Positions 1 through 9,242 of a DNA stretch of 32,877 nucleotides are shown piece by piece. The notes under the pieces were generated by a model. The model made no database searches. It worked only from the letters and a program-made list of their open reading frames with translations, and was not told the DNA's origin. Each line of letters opens with the position of its first letter. The stretch's first letter is position 1. Origin of the DNA: Ralstonia sp. ASV6 (GTDB lineage: Bacteria > Pseudomonadota > Gammaproteobacteria > Burkholderiales > Burkholderiaceae); contig NZ_JAELUI010000058.1 in NCBI RefSeq assembly GCF_016429285.1, forward strand, positions 1-32,877, given 5' to 3'. The translations under genes and the position numbers were made by a program.

Positions 1-373
1 GTGCCTGGCATTCGGCAATGAGCGCCTGCAGCAGCAGCGTACCGACACCCCGCCCTTGCGCAGCCGTATCCAGGTAGATCGAGTCTTCCACCGTATTGCG
101 ATATGCGGGCCGCGCGCGGTGCGGGCCGGCATAGGCATAGCCGAGCAGCTTGTCACCGGCCTCGGCCACGATATAGGGCATGCCAACGTCTTGCAGCGCC
201 TGGAAGCGGCGCGTCATCTCGGTCAGGTCAGGCGGGTCGATCTCGAAGCTGGCTGAGCCGAACAGCACGTGCTGCGTATAGATGGTGACGATGAACGGCA
301 GGTCGGAGAGCGCTGCCGGGCGGACGCTGATGGTTTGAACAGCGGAAACGTCTGTGGACGATGTGGAGGACAT
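1..373 (-). CDS. GNAT N-acetyltransferase, Pat/MnaT-like (partial, C-terminus beyond window)
   Basis: Acetyl-CoA-dependent N-acetyltransferase. I translated it from the reverse strand: it starts at an ATG (373) and runs off the left edge after 124 codons, so the C-terminal third is missing. A GNAT fold is supported by the acetyl-CoA loop QGRGVG at about residues 106-111. The stretch around residues 80-102 (YAYAGPHRARPAYRNTVEDS) is characteristic of the phosphinothricin/methionine-sulfoximine acetyltransferase branch (Pat, MnaT/YncA). Members acetylate the amino group of L-methionine derivatives or toxic glutamate analogues; the substrate here cannot be assigned. The gene is divergent from the DedA-rhodanese gene and has no evident link to the flagellar genes. 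Confidence 0.85.
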   Translation of the reverse strand, partial: MSSTSSTDVSAVQTISVRPAALSDLPFIVTIYTQHVLFGSASFEIDPPDLTEMTRRFQALQDVGMPYIVAEAGDKLLGYAYAGPHRARPAYRNTVEDSIYLDTAAQGRGVGTLLLQALIAECQA

Positions 374-541
374 GGCGACAAATGCGAGCGCGAAAGCATC
401 ATTGTCGTGCCAATTTCACAGAGTCGGCATGTAACCCGCAGGTCACCCAGCGTGGCACACAGGTATGCCTATCGGACGACGCCGGAATGCGGTAATTTGG
501 CAGACGCATTTGCCACGCCGCGCACGTTCCGCGCCCTTCCT

Positions 542-1519
542 ATGCACGACCTGTTTCCCCTTCTTGCTGAATACGGTGCGTTTGCCGTGTTCCTCAACGT
601 GCTGCTCACGCAGGCCGGTGCGCCGCTGCCCGCCGTGCCGACGCTGCTGGTGGGCGGTGCGCTCACCATGATCGGCCCCCTGCACTTCATGGAACTGCTG
701 CCCGCCGCCGTCTCCGGCGCGCTGCTGGGCGATGCCCTGTGGTATGTGGCCGGCAAGCGCTACGGCCGGCACGTGATGGCGCTGCTGTGCCGTGTGTCGC
801 TGTCGCCTGACTCGTGCGTGCGGCGCACGCGTACGCAGTTCGAGCGCTGGGGTGCGCCGCTGCTGTTGATCTCGAAGTTTGTGCCGGGGCTGTCGACGGT
901 GTCTTCCGCGCTACTGGGCACGATGCGCACGCCGTTCAGCGTGTTCGCGGGGTACAACCTGGCCGGCTCGGCACTCTGGGCGGCAATCTGGCTGATGCTC
1001 GGGCGCATGGCGCATGACACCATCGACCAGGCACTACGCTTGCTCGATCAGCTTGGCGGACGCGCGCTCGCGCTGATCGTGGTGCTGGCGGCGCTCTACG
1101 TGGCAGGGCGCTGGCTGCAACGCTGGCGTTTTCGGAAGATGCTGGAGATGGTGCGCATCTCGCCCGACGAGTTGCATACGTTGATCGAATCGGGCTCGGC
1201 ACCGGTCATCATCGATGTGCGCAGCGACAGCTCACGGCAACAGCAGCCTCAGCGCATTCCGGGCGCGGTGCTGTACGACATGTCGAGCAGGCACAACGCC
1301 ATCGAGATCGACGGCCCCGACCGCGAGGTCATCATCTACTGCGCCTGCCCCAACGAGGCCTCCGCCATCATGGTGGCACGCACGCTGATGAGCCGTGGCT
1401 TCAAGCACGTGCGCCCGCTGCACGGCGGCATCGATGCGTGGGTGGAACGCGGCTATGGCGTGGAGCACGTGATCTCCGTCTCGCCGGACACGCTGACCAC
1501 GGCCGAAGCGCGCGCGTGA
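542..1519 (+). CDS. DedA-family membrane protein fused to a rhodanese domain
   Basis: A 325-residue fusion. Residues 1-200 are a DedA/SNARE-associated-type membrane domain with several hydrophobic segments, the motif SGALLGDALWYVAGKRYG, and FVPGLSTVSSALLG in place of the usual F-x-R-x-x-P-G-x-R loop. The arginines thought to matter in canonical DedA transporters are replaced here, as I recall for the rhodanese-fused subgroup. Residues about 205-310 form a cytosolic rhodanese domain (VIIDVRS near its start, active-site loop YCACPNEAS with a candidate catalytic Cys, and LHGGIDAW at its end). DedA proteins are linked to membrane homeostasis and lipid-carrier flipping; a sulfur-transfer or redox role for the fused domain is inference. 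I chose the ATG at 542 because the DedA domain begins there; the open frame extends upstream to 269 but that part has no domain character. Confidence 0.88.
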   Translation: MHDLFPLLAEYGAFAVFLNVLLTQAGAPLPAVPTLLVGGALTMIGPLHFMELLPAAVSGALLGDALWYVAGKRYGRHVMALLCRVSLSPDSCVRRTRTQFERWGAPLLLISKFVPGLSTVSSALLGTMRTPFSVFAGYNLAGSALWAAIWLMLGRMAHDTIDQALRLLDQLGGRALALIVVLAALYVAGRWLQRWRFRKMLEMVRISPDELHTLIESGSAPVIIDVRSDSSRQQQPQRIPGAVLYDMSSRHNAIEIDGPDREVIIYCACPNEASAIMVARTLMSRGFKHVRPLHGGIDAWVERGYGVEHVISVSPDTLTTAEARA

Positions 1520-1540
1520 GTTCGCATCTTTTCCGTCGCT

Positions 1541-1571
1541 ACAAAAACAAAAGCGCACCTTTCAGTGCGCT
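1541..1571 (-). terminator. Stem-loop with T-tract on the minus strand
   Basis: A perfect 7-bp stem (AGCGCAC at 1552-1558 with GTGCGCT at 1565-1571) and a 6-nt loop. On the minus strand the stem is followed by a T-rich run (complement of 1541-1551), so it fits a Rho-independent terminator for leftward transcription from the fliF-K operon. It lies 22 bp past the end of the DedA-rhodanese gene and about 310 bp past fliK. It could also stop rightward transcripts weakly, but no T-run follows on the plus strand. Confidence 0.6.
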
Positions 1572-1805
1572 CTCCCGTAAGTACGGCAAACATGCGGTGC
1601 GCCAGCCCCCCGGCTCGGACACGCCGCATCGGTCCGTGTGCATCCACCCGAGGGCGGATGTGGCGAAGTGATCCCCGTTTGATCCCGTCTTCGCCGTTCG
1701 GACTTGACCCCCTTGTTATTCATCGCAAAGCTGCCATTGCTGCCGGCGCATTTGCGTTGTGACTTCCCGTCCTTCTCTCTACTTTCGTCGCCTTAACTTT
1801 CGTCA

Positions 1806-1837
1806 CTCAGGCTGGCCATTGTCATGGCGCTCCTGAG
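1806..1837. repeat. Inverted repeat downstream of fliK
   Basis: CTCAGG (1806-1811) pairs with CCTGAG (1832-1837), and inside it GCCAT (1815-1819) pairs with ATGGC (1824-1828), separated by 3x3 internal mismatches and a 4-nt loop. It begins 48 bp beyond the fliK stop. No T-run follows on either strand, so it is more likely an mRNA 3'-end or stability hairpin than a classical terminator. Confidence 0.45.
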
Positions 1838-1884
1838 GAACAACGGCAGGCCTCACCAAAACTTTAGGGTTGGCCTCGCTAGGC

Positions 1885-3513
1885 TCATGCAAACGTGTCG
1901 ATGGCGCCGTCGTGGCTGGAAGCACGCTGCGGTGCAGCGGCCACGGTGCTGGTGGTATCCGCACGACCTTGCGCGTTGCTGCCATAGCGGCTGCCACCAC
2001 CGCCATTGCCCGAGCCGTTGCCCTGTGCCGACGCTCCTTGCCAGGCGCCCTGCTGCTGGCTGAAATCACCCGTGCTGACGGTCGTTTGCGCAAGCTGCAT
2101 ACCGCCTTGCTGCATGGCATCACGCAGACGCGGCATGGAGTCCTGCACGAGTTCGGCCACAGCCTGGTGCTGGCAGACGAAGCTGGCATTGACGGCACCG
2201 TTGTCGACATCCAGCTTGACGTGCAGCCCGCCGAGTTCCGCCGGGTTCAGCTGCAGCTCGGCCGATGACTGGCGGTGCACCTGCATGAAGGCAAGCTGGC
2301 TCGCCATGCTTTGCGGCCAGGCCGCGTCACCAAACGTGGGCAGCGTGTGCACCTGCGCCGGCGTAATCGTAGCGCCCGCGACGTTGCCTGCTGCGCCTGC
2401 GGTGCCAACGGCAAAGGTCGGTGCCGCAGCGATGGCATTGCCATCTGCGCGCGCCAGAATGCCCTGGAACTGCGTGCCGCTGCCCTGCGCATCCGCCTGC
2501 GTGCCGGTGCTGCCACCGTTGCCAGCGCGGCTATTGGCATCGGCCACGGCGGCCGCAGCAGTTTGCGAGACGTTGCTTTGCGCGCTCGATTCCGCACGCT
2601 TGGGCAAGCCATGCTCGGCGTTGCCATTTTGTGTTGACGCGGCACTGCCAAGTTGGCGCACCGCAGGCGGGGTGTTGTCAGACACGGCTCGCGTGCGTGC
2701 CAACGTCTGGGCCAGCGTGTTGCCATCGGGCAGCGGCGCGGCGGGCGGCGTTGGCGTGTTGCCGTTGGCAGCAGCGCCGGCGGTCTTGGCACCCTTGGCC
2801 GCTTGCAGCGCAGCCTGACCGGCCGGCGTGGTTGCGGCCGCATCTGCAGCGGCGTCGGCGCTACCCTGCGCGCCATTGGCGGCAGCGTTCAACGCAGCCA
2901 GCGTGGCCGCATCGGTTGCGGTCGCGTTGCTGGCGCCCTGTGTGGCGGTGGTATTGGTATCGGCAGTCGACTGCGGGGCAGGTTGCGTGGTCGGCAGCGC
3001 TGTTGCGGATGCGACGGCGGTCTGCTGGGCGACTTGCTGAGCCGCCTGCTGGGCAGCCTGACGTGCGGCCTCGATCTGCGCGGCCAGTTGGGCGGCCGGA
3101 TCCACAGCAGCCTGCGCCGCAGCCGCATCCAGATCCTTGGCATCGGCAGGTTGCGCCGGCTTGGTACTGGCAGCGTCCTGCGTGCGCGTTGCCGGCACGG
3201 TCTGAGGAAGGGCCGTGGCGGTCGGCTTGATGTCTTGGTTGTTGCGCGCGCTGGCGTTTGCTGCGTCCTTGCGAGCGATATCTGCGCGGCGGCTGGCCGC
3301 ATCGTCAGCGGCGGACTGCGCATCGGCACGACGACGCGCTGCATCCTGCGCCATGCGATCTGACAGCAGGTTGCCGAAGGTGTCGCCGTTGGACGACGAT
3401 GCACTCTGCGACTTGTCGGCGGCAGCATTGTTGCTGGCGGACAGCATGCCGCTCAAGTCTTGCGCGGCGGTGTTGGGGGTAGCACTCAAACCCACGTTGA
3501 CTCCCTCTTCCAT
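1885..3513 (-). CDS. fliK: Flagellar hook-length control protein FliK
   Basis: A secreted molecular ruler that measures hook length and triggers the export-specificity switch via FlhB. At 542 residues it is longer than the Salmonella protein (about 405). Residues 1-390 are low-complexity, rich in Ala, Gln, Thr and Asn, as expected for the extended ruler part. The conserved C-terminal domain begins near residue 400 and carries the signature ELQLNPAELGGLHVKLDVDN followed by a helix around VAELVQDSMPRLRDAM. It is the last gene of the fliFGHIJK operon, 20 bp after fliJ. Start choice is uncertain: the ATG at 3513 has no ribosome site, whereas GAGGGAG lies 5 nt before an in-frame GTG at 3495, which may be the true start (536 residues). 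Confidence 0.93.
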   Translation of the reverse strand: MEEGVNVGLSATPNTAAQDLSGMLSASNNAAADKSQSASSSNGDTFGNLLSDRMAQDAARRRADAQSAADDAASRRADIARKDAANASARNNQDIKPTATALPQTVPATRTQDAASTKPAQPADAKDLDAAAAQAAVDPAAQLAAQIEAARQAAQQAAQQVAQQTAVASATALPTTQPAPQSTADTNTTATQGASNATATDAATLAALNAAANGAQGSADAAADAAATTPAGQAALQAAKGAKTAGAAANGNTPTPPAAPLPDGNTLAQTLARTRAVSDNTPPAVRQLGSAASTQNGNAEHGLPKRAESSAQSNVSQTAAAAVADANSRAGNGGSTGTQADAQGSGTQFQGILARADGNAIAAAPTFAVGTAGAAGNVAGATITPAQVHTLPTFGDAAWPQSMASQLAFMQVHRQSSAELQLNPAELGGLHVKLDVDNGAVNASFVCQHQAVAELVQDSMPRLRDAMQQGGMQLAQTTVSTGDFSQQQGAWQGASAQGNGSGNGGGGSRYGSNAQGRADTTSTVAAAPQRASSHDGAIDTFA

Positions 3514-3533
3514 CTGCGTACGTGTACGCGTGT

Positions 3534-4004
3534 TCAGTTGCCGCCCTGTGCCGCACGCATGCGGATCACCTTGGCGGCGTGTTCGTCGTTCTCGCGCTGG
3601 TCGCGCCGCTCCTGGTGCTGGCGCTGCTCTTCAATGTGGCGCTGGCGCAGGATGTCGAACGATTGCTCGCGGCGCTGCTTCTCGATCCAGTTGGCGCGGC
3701 TCGCTTCGAGCTGGTTCTCCAGCGCGTTGATGGTGCCCTTCTGCTGGTCCACGGCGGCACCCAGCCGGTCAATGAACGCGGCGTAGTTGCGCAGGCGCGT
3801 GATGTCGATGCCACCCTCGGCGTTGGCCGTGGTCAGCATCTGCTGGTGATAGTTGTTGCGGTAGTCGGACAGCAGGGCCAGCTTTTGCGTGGCAGCCTCG
3901 CGCGTGTTCATCAGGCGGCCGACTTCCTGCGTGGCTTTCTCGGTGTCCTTCTGGGCCAGTTCCAGCACCGTATCGAGGCGGAACGGCTTACTCATGGTGG
4001 TCAT
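3534..4004 (-). CDS. fliJ: Flagellar export chaperone/stalk protein FliJ
   Basis: A small soluble component of the type III export ATPase complex. It sits in the centre of the FliI hexamer, contacts FlhA and helps cycle export chaperones. The 156-residue product is almost entirely charged and helical with an antiparallel coiled-coil pattern, beginning with the FliJ-typical F-RLDTVLELAQKDTEKAT segment and ending in an Arg/Glu/Gln-rich helix. Its length matches the family (about 145-150). GGAGG lies 7 nt before the ATG at 4004; a second in-frame ATG follows four codons... at 3995, but the spacing favours the first. It follows fliI after about 94 bp, the largest gap in this operon. Confidence 0.92.
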   Translation of the reverse strand: MTTMSKPFRLDTVLELAQKDTEKATQEVGRLMNTREAATQKLALLSDYRNNYHQQMLTTANAEGGIDITRLRNYAAFIDRLGAAVDQQKGTINALENQLEASRANWIEKQRREQSFDILRQRHIEEQRQHQERRDQRENDEHAAKVIRMRAAQGGN

Positions 4005-4098
4005 GGTCGAACCTCCAGATTTCCACTACATCAACCAATCGGTTACACGCCGCCTGGCTTTAGCCCGAGGCTTTGGCCTGGCTTACGTCTTCACACTG

Positions 4099-5550
4099 TC
4101 AAGCGAGCACCGCGTTCATCTTCTCCAGCGTGTGCTCACGGCTTTCGTTCTCAAACATGCCCTGCTGCAGGAACGCCTCCATGTCGGGGTAGCGGGCGAT
4201 GGCCTGATCGGTCATCGGGTCGCTGCCGCGCGCATAGGCACCCACCGCAATCAGGTCGCGGTTGCGCTGGTAGCGGGCATAGAGCTGCTTGAAGCGGCGG
4301 GCGGTATCGAGCTGCTCGCGCGGCACGATGGCCGACATCACACGGCTGATCGACTGCTCGATGTCGATCGCCGGGTAGTGCCCCTGCTCGGCCAGCTTGC
4401 GCGAGAGCACAAAGTGACCGTCCAGAATGGCGCGCGCGGCGTCGGCAATCGGGTCCTGCTGGTCATCGCCTTCGGCCAGCACGGTATAGAACGCGGTAAT
4501 CGAGCCGCCACGGCCGCTGGCATCCACCATGCCGTTGCCGGCACGCTCCACCAGTGCCGGCAGCTTGGCAAACGCCGAGGGCGGATACCCCTTGGTGGCC
4601 GGCGGCTCGCCGATGGCCAGGGCGATCTCGCGCTGGGCCATCGCATAGCGCGTGAGCGAATCGACAATCAGCAGCACATTGCAGCCACGATCCCGGAAGT
4701 ACTCGGCGATGGTGTGTGCGTAGGCAGCGCCCTGCAGGCGCATGAGCGGCGAGTTGTCGGCCGGCGCGGCCACCACGGCCGAGCGGGCAAGACCTTCCTC
4801 TCCAAGAATCTCGTCGACGAATTCCTTCACTTCGCGGCCGCGCTCGCCGATCAGGCCGACCACCACCACATCCGCCTGCGTGTAGCGGGCCATCATGCCC
4901 AGCAGCACGCTCTTACCGACGCCGGAGCCGGCAAACAGCCCCAGGCGCTGGCCTTGGCCCACGGTCAGCAAGCCATTGATGGCGCGTACGCCCACGTCAA
5001 GCACGTGCTCGATCGGCTTGCGCTTGAGCGGGTTCAGCGGCGCCGGGGCCAACGTGCCCCAGGCGAGGTCTTCTTGCGCACCAAGCGGCCCCTTGCCATC
5101 CAGCGGCTCGCCGTTGGCGTCCACCACGCGGCCCAACAGGCGCGGGCCCACAGGCAAGAACTTGCTGTGCGCGATGGTCGGATCGGCAGCGTCGGTCGGC
5201 AGGTGCTGCGGTTCCAGCGGGAACACGCGCGCACCGGGCACCACACCCACCAGATCCGTCTGCGGCATCAGGAAAGCGCGCTCTTCGGCAAAACCTACCA
5301 CCTCAGCCAGCACGTAGCGGGCTGCCCCGCTTCCGTTCGGCAGTTCCACACGGCAGGCGCTGCCCACGGGCAGCTTCAGACCCACGGCCTCCATGACCAG
5401 GCCGGCCACGCGCGTGAGCTTGCCGCACGTCACCACTGGGCGGGCCAGGCGCGCGCGCTGCGCGGTCTGGCGCAGGTGCGCCTGCCACACGCGCACGTTG
5501 GGGTTGTTGGCGGCAGCCTGGTCGGCCGATTGCACGGTCTCAGGCGACAT
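4099..5550 (-). CDS. fliI: Flagellum-specific type III export ATPase FliI
   Basis: The hexameric ATPase that powers and unfolds substrates at the flagellar export gate; related to F1-beta. The 483-residue product contains Walker A GSGVGKS (residues 208-214), Walker [13 protein letters not shown] (about 292-303), the catalytic Glu region LIGERGREV (about 233-241) and the type III ATPase signature [14 protein letters not shown] (about 314-327). The start at 5550 is chosen because GGAGGG precedes it by about 8 nt and because it overlaps the end of fliH by 11 bp; a longer frame to 5625 would intrude deeply into fliH. Translational coupling with fliH, whose product binds FliI, fits this overlap. 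Confidence 0.97.
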   Translation of the reverse strand: MSPETVQSADQAAANNPNVRVWQAHLRQTAQRARLARPVVTCGKLTRVAGLVMEAVGLKLPVGSACRVELPNGSGAARYVLAEVVGFAEERAFLMPQTDLVGVVPGARVFPLEPQHLPTDAADPTIAHSKFLPVGPRLLGRVVDANGEPLDGKGPLGAQEDLAWGTLAPAPLNPLKRKPIEHVLDVGVRAINGLLTVGQGQRLGLFAGSGVGKSVLLGMMARYTQADVVVVGLIGERGREVKEFVDEILGEEGLARSAVVAAPADNSPLMRLQGAAYAHTIAEYFRDRGCNVLLIVDSLTRYAMAQREIALAIGEPPATKGYPPSAFAKLPALVERAGNGMVDASGRGGSITAFYTVLAEGDDQQDPIADAARAILDGHFVLSRKLAEQGHYPAIDIEQSISRVMSAIVPREQLDTARRFKQLYARYQRNRDLIAVGAYARGSDPMTDQAIARYPDMEAFLQQGMFENESREHTLEKMNAVLA

Positions 5551-6280
5551 GGAGCGCCCCTCCGGCCACGCGTTCTGCTTCCGAGCGCTCGCTGGCAATC
5601 CATGCGGTATCGCGCCCCAATGCACGGGTCAGTTCTGCCCAGCGGGTCTGCAACGTGGCATCGGTCTCACCAAAGCGGGTTTGCACGCGGCAGCCGCCGC
5701 GCTCGATGGCGGCGTCAACGATGATGGTCCAGCCGGCGGCAGCCAGCTCGGCACCCAACATCTGGCGAATCAGCTCGGCATCATCAGCATGCACGCGCAG
5801 CATGGCGGGCGCCGGTGCGGTGGGCGCATCGCCCAGCACTTCGCGGATGAGCGGCAACACACGCTCGGGCTGTGCATGCAACGCGCCGCGCAGAAACTGC
5901 TGCGCGAGCTGCAGCGCCAGATCGACCAGTTCGTCGGCAACGCTGCCGTTCAGTTGATCAACCGCCTCACGCACGGATTGCATCAACGTGGCGATCTGCT
6001 TGGAATCTTCCTCGCCCTGACGACGGCCTTGCTCGAAACCGTCTTGGAAGCCTTGGGCAAAACCATCGCGCCGGCCTTCGTCGCGGGCAGTAGCCAGTTC
6101 GGCATCCAACATCGCCTGCCATTCCTCTTCGGACATGGGCGGCTCTTCGGGTTCGGCCTCCGGCGGCGGGGGCGGCGCGGCTTCGACGGCGGCCTGCTCG
6201 GCCTGACGCTCGAAGTCAGTCGGCTCCCACGGTTGGTACTCAACCAGCGTATCGCGCGGAATGATCGGCGGGCGCGGCAT
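5540..6280 (-). CDS. fliH: Flagellar export ATPase regulator FliH
   Basis: A dimeric peripheral-stalk protein that binds FliI and docks it to the C ring (FliN). It has 246 residues: a Pro/Glu-rich N-terminal part ([13 protein letters not shown], about 36-48), then the glycine-spaced helix typical of FliH ([18 protein letters not shown], about 68-85, GxxxG-like periodicity), then a C-terminal domain resembling the ATP synthase delta/V-type stalk ([12 protein letters not shown] onward). GGAG stands about 9 nt before the ATG at 6280. It lies 41 bp after fliG and overlaps fliI. Confidence 0.93.
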   Translation of the reverse strand: MPRPPIIPRDTLVEYQPWEPTDFERQAEQAAVEAAPPPPPEAEPEEPPMSEEEWQAMLDAELATARDEGRRDGFAQGFQDGFEQGRRQGEEDSKQIATLMQSVREAVDQLNGSVADELVDLALQLAQQFLRGALHAQPERVLPLIREVLGDAPTAPAPAMLRVHADDAELIRQMLGAELAAAGWTIIVDAAIERGGCRVQTRFGETDATLQTRWAELTRALGRDTAWIASERSEAERVAGGALHVA

Positions 6281-6321
6281 GTCAGCGCTCCATCGTCAGC
6301 ACGTTGGGCAGGCGCGTGTGA

Positions 6322-7314
6322 TCAGACATACGCGTCCTCTGCCTTGCGCCCAATGCTGATCTCGCCCTCGTCGGCCAGACGGCGCGCAATCATCAGGATT
6401 TCCTTCTGCTGCGTTTCGACTTCCGACACCTTGACCGGGCCCAGCACTTCCAGCTCTTCCTTGAGCATCGTGCCGGCACGCTGCGACATGTTGGCGAACA
6501 CCTTGTCGCGGAATTCCTGCTTGGCACCCTTGAGCGCCACCACCAACACCTCCTGGCTGACTTCGCGCAGCAGCGTCTGCAGGGCGCGGCCATCCAGGTC
6601 GATGAGGTTGTCGAAGACGAACATCTTCTCGACGATGGCGTCGGCCAGTTCCGGATCGCGCGAGCGCACGCCCTCGATGACGGCGGATTCCACGGCGCTC
6701 GGCACCAGGTTGAGGATTTCTGCCGCCGTGAGCACGCCGCCCATCGCGCTCTTCTTGCGGTGGTCGTTACCCTGCAGCAGCTTGGTCAGCACGTCGTTCA
6801 GCTCGCGCAGGGCGCTGGGCTGAATGCCGTCGAGCGTGGCGATGCGCAGGATGGTGTCGTTGCGCAGGCGCTCGGTGAAATACGTGAGGATTTCCGAAGC
6901 CTGGTCGCGGTCCAGGTGCACGAGGATGGTGGCGATGATCTGCGGGTGCTCGTTGCGGATCAGTTCCGCCACCGACGATGCATCCATCCACTTGAGGCCT
7001 TCAATGCCGCTGGTATCACCACCCGAAAGGATCCTGTCGATGATATTGGCGGCGCGGTCGTCGCCCAGTGCCTTGCGGAAGACGGTGCGGATGTACTCGT
7101 TGGAGTCCACATCCAGCGGCAGGTCTTCCGCCTCGACAAAGAAGGCGTCAAACGCGTCGAGCACGCGCTCGCGCGAGACGTTCTTGAGCGCCGCCATCGT
7201 GGCGCCCAGCTTCTGCACTTCGCGCGGGCCCAGGTGCTTGAGCACTTCGGCGGCTTCGCTTTCGCCCAGCGACATCATGAGGATGGCGCTGCGTTGGAGT
7301 CCTTCGGCGCTCAT
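6322..7314 (-). CDS. fliG: Flagellar motor switch protein FliG
   Basis: The rotor protein between the MS ring and FliM; its C-terminal charged helix takes torque from the MotA stator. The 330-residue length equals the usual size. Visible landmarks are the N-terminal FliF-binding domain (QRSAILMMSLGESEAAEVLKHL), the EHPQ motif at residues 122-125 in the middle domain, and the MFVF motif (about 236-239) followed by the torque helix region with RALQTLLREV. The start overlaps the fliF stop in an ATGA arrangement (7311-7314), indicating translational coupling of MS-ring and rotor subunits. Confidence 0.97.
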   Translation of the reverse strand: MSAEGLQRSAILMMSLGESEAAEVLKHLGPREVQKLGATMAALKNVSRERVLDAFDAFFVEAEDLPLDVDSNEYIRTVFRKALGDDRAANIIDRILSGGDTSGIEGLKWMDASSVAELIRNEHPQIIATILVHLDRDQASEILTYFTERLRNDTILRIATLDGIQPSALRELNDVLTKLLQGNDHRKKSAMGGVLTAAEILNLVPSAVESAVIEGVRSRDPELADAIVEKMFVFDNLIDLDGRALQTLLREVSQEVLVVALKGAKQEFRDKVFANMSQRAGTMLKEELEVLGPVKVSEVETQQKEILMIARRLADEGEISIGRKAEDAYV

Positions 7315-9143
7315 TCGTTACTCACCCATTGCTTGATGACGGCCGCGACGGCGCGCGGGTTCTGCTGGGCGACACGACGCATCGTCTCCAGCTTCTTCTC
7401 GAAATCGTTGTTCTTGAGCTGCGGCAGGCTGTCGGGCATCTCACCCTCTGCGCCAGCGGCAGACGGTCCTTCCAGCTCCGGTCCGGCCGAAGCTGCGGCG
7501 CCGGTGATGATCGGTGCGTTCGGGTCTTCGCCTTCGCGGCCCACAAAGGTGGGCGTGGCAGGCTCGGCCTTCTTGCCCATCGAACGGATCGCCGGACGAA
7601 TCACCCCAAACACCAGGATCAGGAAGCCGATCGCCAACGCCAGGTACTTGGCCCCTTGAATCGCGTACTGGATCATCTCCGGCTGTTTCCACAGCGGCAG
7701 GTCGTCCTTCGCCACCGGCAGCGTGCCGGAGAACTGGCTATTGACCACGTTCACGGAGTCCCCGCGCTTGGCATCAAAGCCCACAGCGTCCTTGACCAGC
7801 GCGTTGAGTTTGGTCATGTCGGCATCGGACAGCGGCTTCCAGGTCTTGCCGTCGGCGCGGTAGTTGACCACCACGGCGACCGACAGGCGGCGCACGGTAC
7901 CCACTGCAGCGCGGGTGCGGCGTACGGTCTTGTCGACTTCGTAGTTGGTGGTGGTGTCGCGGGTGCTCGACGAGTTGCCGCTGGTGGTCGTGCCGGTAGC
8001 GTTGGCGGCAGCGGCCTGCTGTTGCGGCTGGCCATTCGGGCCCGTGGCGGCCGGCTGCGAAGCCGACGGAGCCGGTGCGGTCGGCAGCATGCGCGGCGCG
8101 GTCGGCGGCTGGTTGGACAGGGCGCCCGGAACACCGCCCTGGGCGTCGGCCTTGTTCTGCGTGGCTTCAGCGGTATGGGTGCTGCGCACGGCCGCGTTGG
8201 CCGGGTCCTGGTTCGGACGATACGTCTCGGCCATCTGTTCGGTGTTGTCCAGATCGACGTCGGCCGTGACCTGGGCGCGTACGTTGTCATCGCCCACCAC
8301 GGGGCCGAGGATGGCTTCGATGCGCTTGATGTAGCCCTGCTCGATCTCGCGCACGTAGTTCAGCTGCGTCGGGTCCAGGCCCGAGGCGTTGTCCTGGAAT
8401 GCCGACGACAGCAGGCGACCGGACTGATCAACTACCGTCACGTTGGCCAGCGGCAGATTCGGCACGCTGCTGGAGACGAGATGGCCGATGGCCTGCACCT
8501 GCGAGCGGTCGAGCATGCGGCCCGGAAACAGCGTCAGCAGCACCGAGGCGCTGGGTTTGGCCTGCTCGCGCACGAACACCGATGGCTTGGACAGCGCCAA
8601 GTGCACGCGAGCGGACTGCACCTCTTGCATGGCCTGGATGGTGCGGGCCAGCTCGCCTTCCAGGGCGCGCTGGTAATTGACCTGTTCGGCAAACTGGCTG
8701 GTGCCGAATTTCTGGTTCTCCATCAGCTCGAAACCAGCCAGGCCGCCCTTGGGCAGCCCTTGCGAGGCCAGCTTCAAACGCGTCTCGTGCACATTGGCCT
8801 CGGGCACCATGATGGCGGTGCCGCCGTTGGCAAAGCGGTACGGCACGTTCATTTGCTGCAAGGCAGCAATGATGGCGCCGCCATCGCTGTCGCTGACATT
8901 GCTGAACAGCACACGGTAGTCAGGGGCGCGGCTCCACAGCATCGCAGCGGCAATCACGGCCACCAGCGCGGCCCCGCCGATCATCATCAGCAGACGCGGC
9001 GACAAACGGCCGAGCGGGCCCAGGGCGCCCAAGGCACCGGCACCCCCTCCGTTCTGGCGCGTCATAGCGCCTTGGCCCACCGCCGGCATATCGACCGTAC
9101 CGAGCGTGTCGGCGACAGCAACCGAATCGGCTGTCGTTGGCAT
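7311..9143 (-). CDS. fliF: Flagellar MS-ring protein FliF
   Basis: Forms the inner-membrane MS ring that houses the export gate and carries the C ring. The 610-residue product has a Gly/Ala-rich N-terminal extension, transmembrane segment 1 at about residues 51-70 (LLMMIGGAALVAVIAAAMLW), ring-building motifs beginning YRVLFSNVSDSDGG, a Thr/Asn/Gln-rich periplasmic linker around residues 330-400, transmembrane segment 2 near residue 510 (YLALAIGFLILVFGVI), and a C-terminal FliG-binding tail. The start at 9143 has AGGAG 9 nt upstream; an open frame to 9188 exists but lacks a ribosome site. First gene of the leftward operon. Confidence 0.96.
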   Translation of the reverse strand: MPTTADSVAVADTLGTVDMPAVGQGAMTRQNGGGAGALGALGPLGRLSPRLLMMIGGAALVAVIAAAMLWSRAPDYRVLFSNVSDSDGGAIIAALQQMNVPYRFANGGTAIMVPEANVHETRLKLASQGLPKGGLAGFELMENQKFGTSQFAEQVNYQRALEGELARTIQAMQEVQSARVHLALSKPSVFVREQAKPSASVLLTLFPGRMLDRSQVQAIGHLVSSSVPNLPLANVTVVDQSGRLLSSAFQDNASGLDPTQLNYVREIEQGYIKRIEAILGPVVGDDNVRAQVTADVDLDNTEQMAETYRPNQDPANAAVRSTHTAEATQNKADAQGGVPGALSNQPPTAPRMLPTAPAPSASQPAATGPNGQPQQQAAAANATGTTTSGNSSSTRDTTTNYEVDKTVRRTRAAVGTVRRLSVAVVVNYRADGKTWKPLSDADMTKLNALVKDAVGFDAKRGDSVNVVNSQFSGTLPVAKDDLPLWKQPEMIQYAIQGAKYLALAIGFLILVFGVIRPAIRSMGKKAEPATPTFVGREGEDPNAPIITGAAASAGPELEGPSAAGAEGEMPDSLPQLKNNDFEKKLETMRRVAQQNPRAVAAVIKQWVSNE

Positions 9144-9215
9144 CCCAAATCTCCTGACTGACTGCGTTGCCGGAGCAACCAAACCCACAAAACGGGCAAA
9201 GCTCCGTGGTTGCCA

Positions 9216-9242
9216 TTATCGGCAGTGGGTGCGCAAGCAATT
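9216..9242 (-). promoter_or_regulatory. Sigma-28-like -10 element upstream of fliF (weak -35)
   Basis: Reading leftward, GCCGATAA (complement of 9216-9223) is an exact match to the sigma-28 -10 element and lies about 73 nt upstream of fliF. The -35 position at the standard 11-nt spacing (AATTGCTT) matches the TAAAGTTT consensus at only about half the bases. It may be a weak late promoter or chance. Confidence 0.3.

Larger units (their letters stand above)
1520..1884. other. Convergent intergenic region between the DedA-rhodanese gene and fliK
   Basis: This 365-bp stretch lies between two convergent genes. It holds the minus-strand terminator at 1541-1571, a hairpin-forming inverted repeat at 1806-1837, and a short direct repeat ACTTTCGTC at 1781-1789 and 1796-1804. 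I see no credible coding sequence; short open frames here lack ribosome sites and recognisable motifs. Confidence 0.6.

Noticed and set aside
3889-5724. Long open frame (611 codons) on the plus strand opposite fliJ/fliI
   Set aside because: It is antisense to well-recognised export genes, has His/Arg/Gly-rich composition typical of shadow frames in GC-rich DNA, and shows no motif or ribosome site.
7329-9161. Long open frame (610 codons) on the plus strand opposite fliF
   Set aside because: Mirror frame of FliF with no domain character; GC-rich codon structure explains its length.
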